This document shows positions 22,205 to 32,262 of a DNA stretch of 64,000 bases, piece by piece. The position numbers and the translations under genes are program-made. The stretch lies in contig OY821519.1 of NCBI GenBank assembly GCA_963682025.1, positions 71,934,525-71,998,524 on the forward strand, given 5' to 3'. The notes beneath the pieces are model-generated. The model was given only the letters and a program-made list of their open reading frames with translations, searched no databases and had not been told where the DNA came from. Source of the stretch: Cordilura impudica. Its lineage: Eukaryota; Arthropoda; Insecta; Diptera; Scathophagidae. Position 1 is the first letter of the stretch. Each line of letters opens with the position of its first letter.

Positions 22205-23012
22205 TTATACCCTATACCACTATGTGGTTTGGGTATAATGACTTTGTGCTGCTGTTTGTAACAACCAAAAATATTTGACCTAGACCCATCTTTAATTATA
22301 CCGATCGAATCAGAATCACTTTCTGAGTTGATTTAACAATGTCCGTCCGTCCGTCCGTCCGTCCGTCCGTCCGTCCGTCCGTCCGTCCGTCCGTCTGTGT
22401 GTCCATGTAAAGTTTGTAATCAAACTGCAGGTCGCAAATATGAATATATTTTGATGAAATTTGGTATATAAGCTTTTATCGGCCATGGGATGAACGCTAT
22501 TGAAATTGGTGAGAATCGGTCCATGTTCAGACCTAGCCCCCATACAAATTACCCATATGAAATCGACATAAATTGCCATAAGATCCAAATTGTCATATAG
22601 ATCTTACTCAAATTGGGTTTGTATGCGTTCATTACATCCACTAATGAGTAGTCCAAAAATGATCCCTTTTACCCCATATAGAACTGCTTCCCGATTTTCA
22701 CTTAAATCTGTTAAAAAACAAAAATATTGCACTGATTCTTCTCAAATTTTGTTTATACATATTTTTGCAAAATACAAGAGACTTTACCAAACATGATCAG
22801 GATCGGTCCATTTTTGGACCTAGTCCCTTTATAGATATAGCATCCGATATGAACTTTTTCATATCTGCAGCCAAAAAAATTAATAAAAATCAAATTTGGT
22901 TTATGCTTATTTTCTATGTCCAGTTAGTTGGGCCTAAGAGATAGGGTTTCTAAACGCATGGTATAGGGTATCATATAGTCGGTCTAGACCGAATATAATT
23001 TTCTTACTTGTT
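22205..23012 (+). mobile_element. DINE-1-like repeat, copy 2
   Basis: Starts TTATACCCTATACCACTATG (hairpin ACCAC-TAT-GTGGT) and contains a long pure (CCGT)n array at 22337-22394. It ends with the GGTCTAGACC palindrome core and TTCTTACTTGTT. The outer palindrome is damaged by one base here (CCGAATATA instead of CCGACTATA). No coding potential; ORFs across it are shared by copies in both orientations. Confidence 0.65.
22337..22394. repeat. (CCGT)n microsatellite
   Basis: About fourteen near-perfect CCGT units, the longest array among the copies in the window. Confidence 0.9.
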
Positions 23013-23221
23013 TTAATTCTTTATATGGCCAGAAAGTTTTTTTGCTGGTGGTGCTCAGAAGCATCAGCTTTTCCAGCAACACTCTTTGCCAAATCATTAT
23101 TATCTTTTTTAATTAAAAATAGAAGTTAACATTATTTTGGGGAAAATAGGTTTTTGATAAGAAAATAAAAAATTTAAAATATTACAAAATTAATTTTAAA
23201 TTGTTCAATAGTTAAACATTT

Positions 23222-23337
23222 GGGCCGTATGCAAAAAAATTAAATGGTACTTCAAGTAGACTTTATTGTATGTTTTTCATACAAAATTGTTGATAAAGTC
23301 TACTTGAAGTACACTTTAATTTTTTTGCATACGGCCC
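23222..23337. mobile_element. 116-bp hairpin MITE
   Basis: Two arms of 44 bp (23222-23265 and 23294-23337) pair with only two mismatches. Each arm starts GGGCCGTATGCAAAAAAATT and ends TACTTCAAGTAGACTTTA. The spacer is 28 bp. There is no ORF. It is either a tiny palindromic MITE or a local inverted duplication; the transcript would fold into a long perfect hairpin. Confidence 0.7.
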
Positions 23338-24011
23338 TTGATATTTACATATATTTAAAATAAGAATGTAACAATCACAATAGAAACCCTTATCACCCTA
23401 CTGTATGTAAGAATATCAGGTGATGCATAAAATTAACATTTTAAGTACCTTTGTATCGAGTTTATTAAGTGGTTATTATGGAATACACTCAAACTGAATT
23501 AAATTCAACTAGCGGCAGTTCACTTAACCAACCAACCATCCAACATGTGTGTATCAAAAATGTATTACGAGTAGATTATTGCAAGCCAGACTATAAGGCA
23601 GCCTGAATAGAATGACAACAAAATAAACATGTGAAAAGTGACATATGACAAGGTTTAAATCATTAGAGAACTTAATGAAGAAAAAATGTTATCGATTCAA
23701 ATTATTAAAATTGCTTTTCCACTTAGGAATACAAATACAAATCATAGATATCAGGTTAAAAAGCTACTAGCAAGCGTCATTGCAAATTTGAATAAATCAA
23801 TACATTCGTCACCGCAATTAAATCCGTTAAATAGGTCTTTCATTTGAAATTTACATTGGACTGTCATGGAATTTACTTTTGATGGTAAAATCTCATTGAA
23901 ATGCCAGTAAAAAAGTTAATGCATTTTATTGCTGATGTTATCAGATTGGTTTCCAATGAAAGTATTTCAAAGTCCTGTGTATCGGATTAAGTTTTCTCCA
24001 TACATTATTTA
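23338..24011. other. AT-rich spacer, nothing recognised
   Basis: No ORF over 60 codons with a recognisable domain, and no repeat seen. Confidence 0.55.
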
Positions 24012-24245
24012 TTAGGGCGGGTCGATTTAAAAATCGCTCAAGTGACAAGGAAAATCGTATTTTAGGGATCAAAATAAGAAACTTTGCCCAAGGAACCATA
24101 CCTCTAAAACGAATTCTGAAGTCAAATTTTGAAAAATCCCAATGTTCAAATGGAGGGCCGATCCACCCATGTCGGTGGCATACCCCCTGGAACCCCCTGG
24201 GGGTTCCCCATATAAACATTTCAAAAATCACCATTTTTGGCATTT
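24012..24245 (+). repeat. GGGCGGGTCGA interspersed repeat, copy 3
   Basis: Nearly identical over its first 110 bp to the copy at 12248, and again over GGAGGGCCGATCCACCCATG and GGGGGTTCCCCATA. It lacks the CTGT microsatellite and the following 60 bp present in copy 1. Confidence 0.65.
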
Positions 24246-24299
24246 TACATGAAAAAATCAGCGAAATGGGTATGTTTTTTTCTTTTTGGAGTTTATTTT

Positions 24300-24976
24300 T
24301 TTCTTTAGAAATTTATTTAGTCAGAACATATGTTAATGAAAAAATGAATTTAACTGGGCAATTTCGCACGGCTCTATAATATCGTCGCCATAACAGCCCC
24401 TACATTTTCCGGTATAACTCGTTTGGAAACGCTACCTAGCAATTGAACGTGTCGTTCCGTTCCTTGTATGTGTAATGGAATTTTTGGATCATTAAACGGT
24501 GGATCATTTTGATTTAAATATTATTTCAATGTATCGTATTTATGTCATTCAAATTGATCATTTACGTGTAACTTGTGCAATTAAAGTTTATATCTGGTTT
24601 TTTATAAACTCTAAGTTCCGTTGGGTCGTCAACAGCGGATCATCAAACAACATTCATAACAAGATATTTTCCGAATGTGCATAATATGAATTATCTGTAA
24701 TTATTTGATTGACAATTCTGCGTAAACGAGGTTCTAGAAATCGTGACCAACTAATGAACTTTAAAAATAATGCACTACCGTACACGACAGAGTTGTAGTA
24801 CTTGATATGGAAGTACATTGGCACACAACATTTAATTATGAATTCAACTAGAATTCTTAAATTTTCATCTACATTTTCTGTTATCACCTATAATCGTAAT
24901 AATCTAGCGGCCTTGGTGTGCCAGTGAGAAAGTACAATTTTCCCTGGTTTGATGTTAGCCATATCCACCGAAACCA
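24300..24976 (-). pseudogene. Relic of an uncharacterised multicopy arthropod ORF, 3' part
   Basis: On the minus strand it reads LSHWHTKAARLLRL near 24930, then NLRILVEFIIKCCVPMYFHI, then RFLEPRLRRIVNQI and YYAHSENILL near 24660-24890. I recognise this block order (SRWLTTAxRxLRLY, LxxLVEFIxKVYAPMWFxIK, RYLPxxLRxIVxPVIQRNxYFAHPEN) from repeated uncharacterised arthropod proteins that are probably mobile-element encoded. Stops are present (for example before 24654). It is continued at 28836-29230 beyond the Transib insertion. The biochemical role is unknown. Confidence 0.5.
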
Positions 24977-24981
24977 CGCCG

Positions 24982-25016
24982 CACAGTGGCTGAAAATCAT
25001 TTTTCATTGGCCAAAA
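24982..25016. repeat. Transib left terminal inverted repeat
   Basis: Begins with the heptamer-like CACAGTG and ends near CATTGGCCAAAA. It pairs with 28796-28830 with a few mismatches (A/T at position 4, G/C at 11). Confidence 0.88.
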
Positions 25017-25735
25017 TTCTGTAACTTTTGAACCGATCAAAATATTTTAGTACTGTTTTTTTTTAATAGATAGATAGATAGTTGATCTTGACTCAGTGTG
25101 AATTTCATTTAAATTGATTGAGTACTTTTTAAGGAATTCTAGGTCAAAGTTTAACTTTTGATTTTTTTTAACTTTTAGCGTGATATATGTTTTTTTTTAT
25201 TTATTTTTATTTATTAGAAAGTGTCATATTTGGAGTTAAATAATTATTATAAACATTTTTTGTAATAATGAAATTTTTTTAATGCTTACACTCAAAAAAA
25301 TTTTTACACTCAAAAAAATTTTTACACGCAACAAAATAGTAAAATTCACTAGAAATTTAACTAGTATTACTAAAAAATTAAAAATGTTTGCTATCAAATT
25401 TGCAATTTGCTTACACTCAAGGAATATTATTATTACTACAGAAAAATTTATTAGTGTTTGCTGCCTAATTTGTTACACTAGCTAAATAAATCTGCTAAAC
25501 ATTAGCGCAATGATTCTAATTTTTTTTTTAATTTTGATATGAAAATATGGGTTCTTATTTTTTGAATCTTTCTTATCTATTAAAACATTGCATTCATATG
25601 TGGGAAACCTTTTAAGAATAAAAACTGCAATAGATTTAAATAGCATTTGTAACAATGGTAGGTTCTGTTTATTATTATTTTTTACTAATACTATGTTTTT
25701 CGTACTTAAATAACAATGAAAGGCAATTATAATTA
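25017..25735. other. Transib 3' non-coding region
   Basis: About 720 bp between the left terminal repeat and the transposase stop, very AT-rich. It contains a duplicated TTTTACACTCAAAAAAATTT (about 25282-25325) and a short (AGAT)n tract near 25070. The plus-strand ORF at 25282-25485 is low-complexity. No separate gene is supported. Confidence 0.65.
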
Positions 25736-27757
25736 TTATTCATTAGACTCAAATATTGATTGCAAATATTCCATATTTTGTTCTGTGCTATTTCTGTTCT
25801 TTAGTAGTTTTTTGGCTTCTTCATCTAAATCCCGATATTCCACTTTCCATTGATTTCGAATACTGGAGATGAACGGATCTGACGTTGCCAATAATATATT
25901 AAATAGATCTTCATTTGTGGAATTTCGTGACATTTTTCTAGTATTGTGCTGTCTATAAAATCTGTAATCCTTGTTCCTTTTTTCCTGAGCCTCCTCTGAT
26001 AGATCTCCAAGTGCCACCAAATGATATTTAATGACATCTTCTCCATGATAAAGGATTTTGTGGACTGTTGCAGACATATTTCTCCATGGGTAGTTGGTTG
26101 TATATATTTTTGCAGTTTCCTTAGCATAATCTCCAAATTTTCTAGAGTCAATTTCTTCATTGCACGCAAGTACTTCTAGGATTATTTTAAATCTGAAAAT
26201 AAGGTTTAAATCCACTCCTGTTATTTCAGATGCTGTTTCTGGATCTGAAAAGAATCTTCTTGCGGTATTGCCATCATTTGTATTGCCTGACCCTTGTTTT
26301 GGCTGATCTATAATCAATCCAAATTTGCGATATTCATCTTGAACATGTTTCTTTTTTGAACTTCTTAACTCTTTGTTGGTTTCGTTGTTTCTTATTGATC
26401 CTGAAGGCCCGAAATCCAAATCATAACTGATTTTTAGTATGTGTTCCATAAGTCGTATTCTTGCATGTAGTGGTGATAATCCAAATTCGAAGGCATCGGT
26501 ATTATCGAATGATTTTGTCGGGACTTGGTTTAATTGGCTTGATGTTGCTTGGCATATAATGCAGCTGGATGCAGCCTTCGTGTTAGTCAAAGCCTGACCT
26601 ACTTTTCCATCTATCATTGTCAGCACTAATTGGTAGCTTACTTCAATTTGCTGCCCATCTAACTGTAATTGTAATGGCTGTAGTGTTGCTATTTGGGCCT
26701 TGATATCACTAACTTCTTTGTTAATGGCATCATGACTTTCTTTTTTGAATTCAAATTTGATTGGCCTGCAGTATTTCGTAGAAGATGGTGTCTCATTTTT
26801 CCAAATATCCATTGTTTGCGTTGTACTACTCGAAGGCTCCGAATCTTCCAAAATCTTTTTCAATCGCAATGGTACAAATGATACCATGAACATATCTGAG
26901 TCCGAAATATTTTCACATACAACTTGTTTGTATTGTTTTTGTCCCGAAGAACCATCACATCCCCATTTACAAAATAGAATTAACTTTGTGTTTCCATATT
27001 TCTTTAACTCAGTTCCTGTTATTGATTGTAGCAAGCGTTTGGCTGTGTGATCAAGTAAAGATTGTAGTTGTACTTCTGCCGAAATTGGTGTGATTGTAAT
27101 AGTGTCCTTTGATGGCAAACAGTCTATTTTAGCAGCTGTTATGTGATGATATGCTGGATACATATTTGAGCCTTTTTCAATCGCACGCAATCTGAGCTGA
27201 ATATATTGGTGTTTTGTTAATTTCAAATCCAGAAATAATGCTAATGCCTCCTCATTTGTGAACTGTTTTGCATCGCTCGGAGTTGGTATACTTTTAAGAA
27301 TTCGCTTTGTTCTCACTGGACTAGCATTACAAGTTTTTTCAATGATATCCACTTTTGTTAATTGGTTTTGTGCTCGTAATTGATGTAGAAAAGATTCTTT
27401 TATATTTGTAGAACCAATTTCCTCGTTAAAATTTTTAAGTTTCCGCCTCTTAGATCTATCGCTGCAGTTGTCCAATGATTTGCGTGGTCTTCCAGCCTTA
27501 TCTAGCTTTGCTGTTTCTCCACCAACATTAAGTTGGCCTTCTAACCAGTTTGCACTTTTATTATAAAACTTTTGTTTACAGTAGTTAACTTCTTTCAATC
27601 GTTTTTTTAGTACTTTGACGAAATTAGATAATTGCTCTTGTATTTCGGTACTAGACGAATTTAAGTTTAATTTTATTTTAACGTAACTAAGAACATCTTC
27701 CTGGTTTTTGTTTCGAAAATACTCTTCGGCCAGTTCTTTATAACTAAAGTTCTCCAT
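25736..27757 (-). CDS. Transib transposase (RAG1-core-like DDE recombinase), 673 aa, intact
   Basis: Cuts the element ends and joins them to GC-rich 5-bp targets by a DDE mechanism. The first ATG in the frame is at 27757 (the frame stays open to 27814 through a GTG), and the stop TAA is at 25736-25738. A basic N-terminal region contains KAGRPRKS and KRRKLK (about 87-108). Manual alignment to RAG1 places the catalytic acids at D268 (WGCDGSSGQ, RAG1 D600), D383 (MIDGKVGQAL, RAG1 D708) and E592 (SEEAQEKRN, RAG1 E962). The zinc ligands align with C399/C402 (CIIC) and H566/H571 (HKILYH). A QGSGNTNDGNTARRFF block is at about 488-503. There are no frameshifts or stops over 2 kb, and it is the only intact long transposase in the window. 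Overall assignment is strong; residue equivalences need a proper alignment. Confidence 0.93.
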   Translation of the reverse strand: MENFSYKELAEEYFRNKNQEDVLSYVKIKLNLNSSSTEIQEQLSNFVKVLKKRLKEVNYCKQKFYNKSANWLEGQLNVGGETAKLDKAGRPRKSLDNCSDRSKRRKLKNFNEEIGSTNIKESFLHQLRAQNQLTKVDIIEKTCNASPVRTKRILKSIPTPSDAKQFTNEEALALFLDLKLTKHQYIQLRLRAIEKGSNMYPAYHHITAAKIDCLPSKDTITITPISAEVQLQSLLDHTAKRLLQSITGTELKKYGNTKLILFCKWGCDGSSGQKQYKQVVCENISDSDMFMVSFVPLRLKKILEDSEPSSSTTQTMDIWKNETPSSTKYCRPIKFEFKKESHDAINKEVSDIKAQIATLQPLQLQLDGQQIEVSYQLVLTMIDGKVGQALTNTKAASSCIICQATSSQLNQVPTKSFDNTDAFEFGLSPLHARIRLMEHILKISYDLDFGPSGSIRNNETNKELRSSKKKHVQDEYRKFGLIIDQPKQGSGNTNDGNTARRFFSDPETASEITGVDLNLIFRFKIILEVLACNEEIDSRKFGDYAKETAKIYTTNYPWRNMSATVHKILYHGEDVIKYHLVALGDLSEEAQEKRNKDYRFYRQHNTRKMSRNSTNEDLFNILLATSDPFISSIRNQWKVEYRDLDEEAKKLLKNRNSTEQNMEYLQSIFESNE

Positions 27758-28795
27758 ATTTTTCTCAATATTTTTATTTGCGTCTGTTATCACTTTTTTA
27801 TCACTTTTTATCACTTGCGAATATACGTCCGTACACTTGAAGTATTAACTTATTATTGAGTAATCCCTTATAGAATCCGTCATTTTATACATTTTTAGGT
27901 ACATGTTATTCACACATTGATCTTTAATTTCATAGCAGGTAGTACTTAAATTGAACAAAACTGCACTTGTTATCCAGACTTCAATATCAGGTAAAACTAA
28001 TTAGTTTCTCGCCAATATGGGGTGGTTTTTTATCTTTAGTGGTTTAGTGCCGCGATTATTGACAAACTTATAAAATTGTTTATGACTTTGGTTGACCCTT
28101 AAATTTGACAACAGGTAAATTAAGAAAGAGATCATTTGTTTACTGTAGAACCTATTGTGATCATTTTATGACTTATTTTTTTGCTGATCAAAACAAAGCC
28201 AATAAACCCTTTCGCAGGTATTTTATTTAATTATTTTACTTTTACGTAGTCTAAAGTAAAAAAACAAAATTTTTTTTAGAGTAATTTTTTTAGAGTAATT
28301 TCATTAAAATGAAAAAAGTGTTCTACCGGGGGCTCGTGGGGGGTGCAAAAGTATATATAGGGTTAAACAGGATACATTCGCCTTTCTCCGGGTGGTATAC
28401 GTTTCTTGTTCCCTTACTTCCTTTAGAAGTTCTATTCCACTAAAGTTTAAATTTGAGAAAAATATAGTGGTTTCATAAATATTTCATAACGCCCCTAATA
28501 TCAAACGTTAGAACTGTGACTACTTACAAAAACTAAAGACTATAATCCTACTAACATTATAAAAAAGACCGCAGGCCAATATCGATGATAGCTTGCGAGT
28601 AGTAACCATTTATTTTTGATAAAAAACAAAAAAAAAACACCTTTTGCTGAATTAAAAAAAACAGTTGAGTTTGACAGCATGCCACGCCCACAATTATCAA
28701 TAGTTTAACCTAATTTTTTGGCTACCTTAATCTGGATATATAAGCTACAAAAAGGAGTAAAAATTTTAAACATCGATGACAAAAAAAAATTTGAC
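27758..28795. other. Transib 5' non-coding region
   Basis: About 1 kb between the transposase start and the right terminal repeat, where its promoter must lie. It is AT-rich, without a further ORF. A tandem TTTTTTTAGAGTAATTT duplication is at about 28271-28303. I cannot fix a TATA box. Confidence 0.6.
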
Positions 28796-28830
28796 TTTTG
28801 GCCAATGAAATCAAAATTTGAGCCACAGTG
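28796..28830. repeat. Transib right terminal inverted repeat
   Basis: Ends GAGCCACAGTG, followed by the CGCCG duplication. The reverse complement starts CACTGTGGCTC, one base different from the consensus heptamer CACAGTG. Confidence 0.88.
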
Positions 28831-28835
28831 CGCCG

Positions 28836-29230
28836 CTAGAAATTGCATGGACCATGTCGTATAAGTACTTCGATTCGGTGGCAAATCAAATTTTTTCTGG
28901 AGCAGGGCATATTTTTCAACTCAGTTTTCTGTAAGCCGTCCACCACCTGAAAATATATAATAATAAAATAATTAAAAACGGTCGACCATTATAATAAATG
29001 AGTGACAGCAATAACTTATCGGAAGAGTTTCACAAGTTTCAATTTGACGGCTCAGTTTTCCGGTTGCCGATCTTGGTCCAGTGCTGGTTGATTTATCCAA
29101 AACTTCAAACAAATGCCGAAACGGAAGTTCGTTGAAGTGTAGAAGGCAAACGAACCAATGCAATGGTGTTTTTAACAGCAATTCGAATCGTCGTATAATT
29201 CCACCGTCTGGGCCAATGTTTGTTGGCTCA
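28836..29230 (-). pseudogene. Relic of an uncharacterised multicopy arthropod ORF, 5' part
   Basis: On the minus strand it reads LLKTPLHWFVCLLHFNELPF, then RHLFEVLDKSTSTGPRSATG and CETLPI (ORF 28972-29181), then decays. Close to the Transib junction a KYLYDMVHAISS reading appears, which continues into the piece at 24930 after removal of the transposon. This block (PLxWFVCLLHxNELPxRHLFxxLD) belongs to the same uncharacterised arthropod family as the 24300-24976 piece. Confidence 0.55.
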
Positions 29231-29869
29231 CCGTCACACTAAGGGATATTCGTACTGAAAATCTGGCAAAAAATCAAAATTTTAAATTGCGTTTTAACCC
29301 ATGCAATAATTTTAATCGCATAGTTAATTGACCACTAAATCATGTTTTAACGATAAAATAACAATATAGTAAATTTTGTGTAGCCGGGAAACCGTTGAAG
29401 TTGACGTTTTCCAATTAATTGATATGAAATTTTTTAATGAATCGAAAAAGAGCAATGTTTACGATCTTTGAAAGTGTAGTAAACGCTTAAAGATAAGAGC
29501 TATATTTAGTGTGTTAGCTAACTGATACATAAGTTACGTTTAAGTCAACAAAACGCTTCGTTTTGTACCCTTACTTGAGTTTAATTCCGGTTTTCTTAGC
29601 AACACCTAAAAATTGAGAAGTTAAAAAAATATGCCTGTATGTTGGAACTTTTGTTTATGAGCCCCGTTTAGCCCCATTAAGATATGGACTAAGTTTGTAA
29701 TTTGACATATATTGTAACAAAATTTCGCAGGTGCAGGTTGCACAAACTTCCACTTCATGGTTTTCGAGGACTTCGGAGAAAACGGTGTTTTGCAATGAAA
29801 AAAGCCAATAAAAATTGGGCGTGTTACGGTATTTGTCGGAAATTTGGTAATATAATAATTTTGGAGGTC
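29231..29869. other. Spacer, nothing recognised
   Basis: AT-rich. The short plus-strand ORF beginning at 29702 runs into the fold-back array and has no recognisable domain. Confidence 0.5.
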
Positions 29870-31200
29870 GCTGAATTCGAATCAGAATTTAAAATTTCAA
29901 AAATGAAAATGGCGGACACAAAATGGCGGACCATTTTTCTCAAAGGGGTTTTCGGTGTCGCTGCTCTCAAATCTGAATTTTAAATTTCAAAAATCAAAAT
30001 GGCGGACACAAAATGGCGGACTATTTTTCTCATACCTAAGCGCATTTCCACTAAACTTTGTCTTAAGGGGTTTTCAGTGTCGCTGATCTCAAATCTAAAT
30101 TCAAAATTTCAAAAATCAAAATGGCGGACACAAAATGGCGGACGATTTTTCTCATACCTAAGCGCATTTCCACTAAACTTTGTCTTAAGGGGTTTTCGGT
30201 GTCGCTGATCTCAAATCTGAATTCAAAATTTCGAAAATCAAAATGGCGGACAGAAAACCGCCATTTGGGAAATTTGGGGTCGCAGATTTGCATTTTTTAG
30301 TTTTTTTGGGGTTCCTGACCTTCCATTTCGGAAAAAAAAAAAAAAATTTGTGCTCGTGGAAGCGTGGATATTTTTTTTATTAAAAATTACCAAGCAACTT
30401 TTTAACTGCACTTCTTCATCGTCTTTCTGATCGTCTACTTCATCGTCTTCCTCCTCGAAACATCAGATTTAACGAAATGAAATCGGAAAACCAAATGCTT
30501 CTTATAAAAAGTTTCAACAAAAATGTCATGGCAGACTTTAATGAAACTCTTTGTATGCTCAGTTTATTATTTTTACAATACGAAACACCAAAAATTCACA
30601 GTGACAGAAATTTGGACCTAAGATAGGAAATCAGTTTGGTGTAAATATGTCCGCCATTTTGATTTTTGAAATGTTGCCTTCAGATTCGAGATCAGCGACC
30701 CCGAAAACCCCTTAAGACAAAGTTTGGTGTGTATGCGCTTAGTTTTAAGAAGAGAGGTCCGTCATTTTGTGTCCGCCATTTTGATTTTTGATATTTTGAA
30801 TTCAGATTGGAGATCAGCGACTTCGAAAACCCCTTAAGACAAAGCTTAGTGGAAATGCGCTTAGGTTTGAGAAAAATGGTCCGCCATTTTGTGTCCGCCA
30901 TTTCGATTTTCGAAATTTTGAATTCAGATTTGAGATCAGCGACTCCGAAAACCCCTTAAGACAAAGCTTAGTGGAAATGCGCTTAGTTTTAAGAAGAGAG
31001 GTCCGTCATTTTGTGTCCGCCATTTTGATTTTTGAAATGTTGACTTCAGATTCAAGATCAGCGACTCCGAAAACCCCTTAACACAAAGTTTAGTGGAAAT
31101 GCGCTTAGGTTTGAAAAAAATGGTCCGCCATTTTTATCCGCCATATTGATTTTCGAAATTCTGACTTCAGATTTGAAATCAACCATCTCGAAAACTAAAT
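29870..31200. repeat. Fold-back array of ATGGCGGACAC units
   Basis: Four direct units on the left (about 29880, 29985, 30105, 30225) and four in inverted orientation on the right (about 30645-31195). The unit is about 120 bp: AAAATGGCGGACACAAAATG, GCGGAC, TTTTTCTCA, CTAAGCGCATTTCCACTAAA, CTTTGTCTTAAGGGGTTTTC, GTCGCTGATCTCAAATCTGA. A unique spacer of about 370 bp contains a CATCGTCTTC-type duplication. Overlapping ORFs on both strands are readings of the same repeat. The arrangement (tandem subterminal units in inverted arms) resembles Foldback-like elements. Confidence 0.7.
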
Positions 31201-31982
31201 AGTACACATATTTACTCGGATCGGAAGACCCGTTTATTTAATGCCAGCATTTCGTTAAAAAATACCCCATAGTGCAATGCTTAGAATGTTGTGATAAATA
31301 TTTGTTTTAGAAACAGGAATATTTCTATAAGTATTTTATCGCACCGTTGTCGATTTATATTTTTAGAAAAAATTATTGAATTACAAGATTTTTTTTATCC
31401 GTTTTTTTTAAGAAACTAAATTTTTTTAATTCGTTTTCTGATTTCTCTATATAAATTTGCAATTCCCGAAGTTTTGTTTTGGATATTCTGCAACTCTGTT
31501 TGATATTGTAATGATTTTGGAATGCAGTTTTTTTTTGTAATTGAATTATACACTAATATTTGGAAGTTACTTTAAATCGCATTAAAAGACATTAATACCT
31601 TGGAAGCAACATAAAAGTGGGTTTCTTGGAATGACTTGCAAAAAAAAAAAAAAATTGAAATTTAGCTATTTTCATTAATTTGCTCGTCACTGGTCTATAG
31701 TGACAGTTAAGTGACGTTGTTTGTTATTATAAATGAAAAACAGCAATTTAAGTATGTCAAGGGTGTTTATTTAATTTCCATTGTTGCTTACAACAACAGC
31801 AAAAAAAAAACAATAAAATGTTATTTAAAATAATTGAGGCAATTATTGCATACCTGTGTGTCATTTAAGTAGAAATAAATATGAGTTTTAAAAAAGTCGC
31901 TGCTCAAGCAGTTAACATTGAAATATTTAAACTAATTGAAAACAAATGTTTATTATTCAATAGCACGAAACATCTGCGATAA
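31201..31982. other. AT-rich spacer, nothing recognised
   Basis: No coding or structural signal beyond A/T runs. Confidence 0.55.
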
Positions 31983-32262
31983 CTACAAAAACATTTTAGC
32001 TCTGAAAATATTAAGATTTAAGAGCATTGGAAGAGTAATAACACTGTCCAACAGCATATAATTCTGAAAGTGTATGTTGAGGAGATCATTTTTGTAGAAC
32101 AAACTTATGGTCCAGCTGCAGATAAAAATCGTATTCCAAAGAAAAGAAAATATGGTTCTATAATTGTAGGCAATATCTTTCTTCTGCTTTGATGGTGCGT
32201 AAAATGTCCATAAATAAAACAAAACCAATCTCTTAATTTGCAAACAGAATCCGCCATGCTTA
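31983..32262 (-). pseudogene. Possible odorant-receptor first-exon fragment (uncertain)
   Basis: The frame reads FYLWTFYAPS, then IFSFLWNTIFICSWTISLFY (a hydrophobic helix), NDLLNIHFQNYMLLDSVI, and LLNLNIFRAKMFL. The pattern of a YLW start, one transmembrane helix, an N-L-x(5)-N spacing and a helix ending xNIFR resembles the N-terminal exon of insect odorant receptors. An ATG at about 32262 in another frame (MADSVCKLRDW) would suit such a start, but joining it to the main frame requires a frameshift. Only one candidate helix pair is visible and no downstream exon was found. It may be chance. Confidence 0.2.

Larger units (their letters stand above)
24982..28830 (-). mobile_element. Transib transposon, apparently complete (3,849 bp)
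   Basis: The left end CACAGTGGCTGAAAATC (24982) and right end (reverse complement CACTGTGGCTCAAATTTTG, ending 28830) are inverted repeats of about 35 bp, both running on to CATTGGCCAAAA. They are flanked by the exact 5-bp duplication CGCCG (24977-24981, 28831-28835). CACWGTG ends and CGNCG target duplications are the documented hallmarks of Transib elements, the group from which the RAG1 core of V(D)J recombination derives; CACAGTG is identical to the consensus RSS heptamer. The minus-strand transposase gene is open. It split an older coding relic. Confidence 0.93.

Noticed and set aside
22316..22588. ORF of 90 codons repeated at 46911-47171
   Set aside because: It is a reading of the (CCGT)n array and flanks of the DINE-like repeat, with RTDG repeats; the same peptide comes from every copy and has no codon-level conservation signal.
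29702..30901. ORFs on both strands with MADTKWRTIFL-type peptides
   Set aside because: All derive from the ATGGCGGACACAAAATGGCG repeat unit of the fold-back array.
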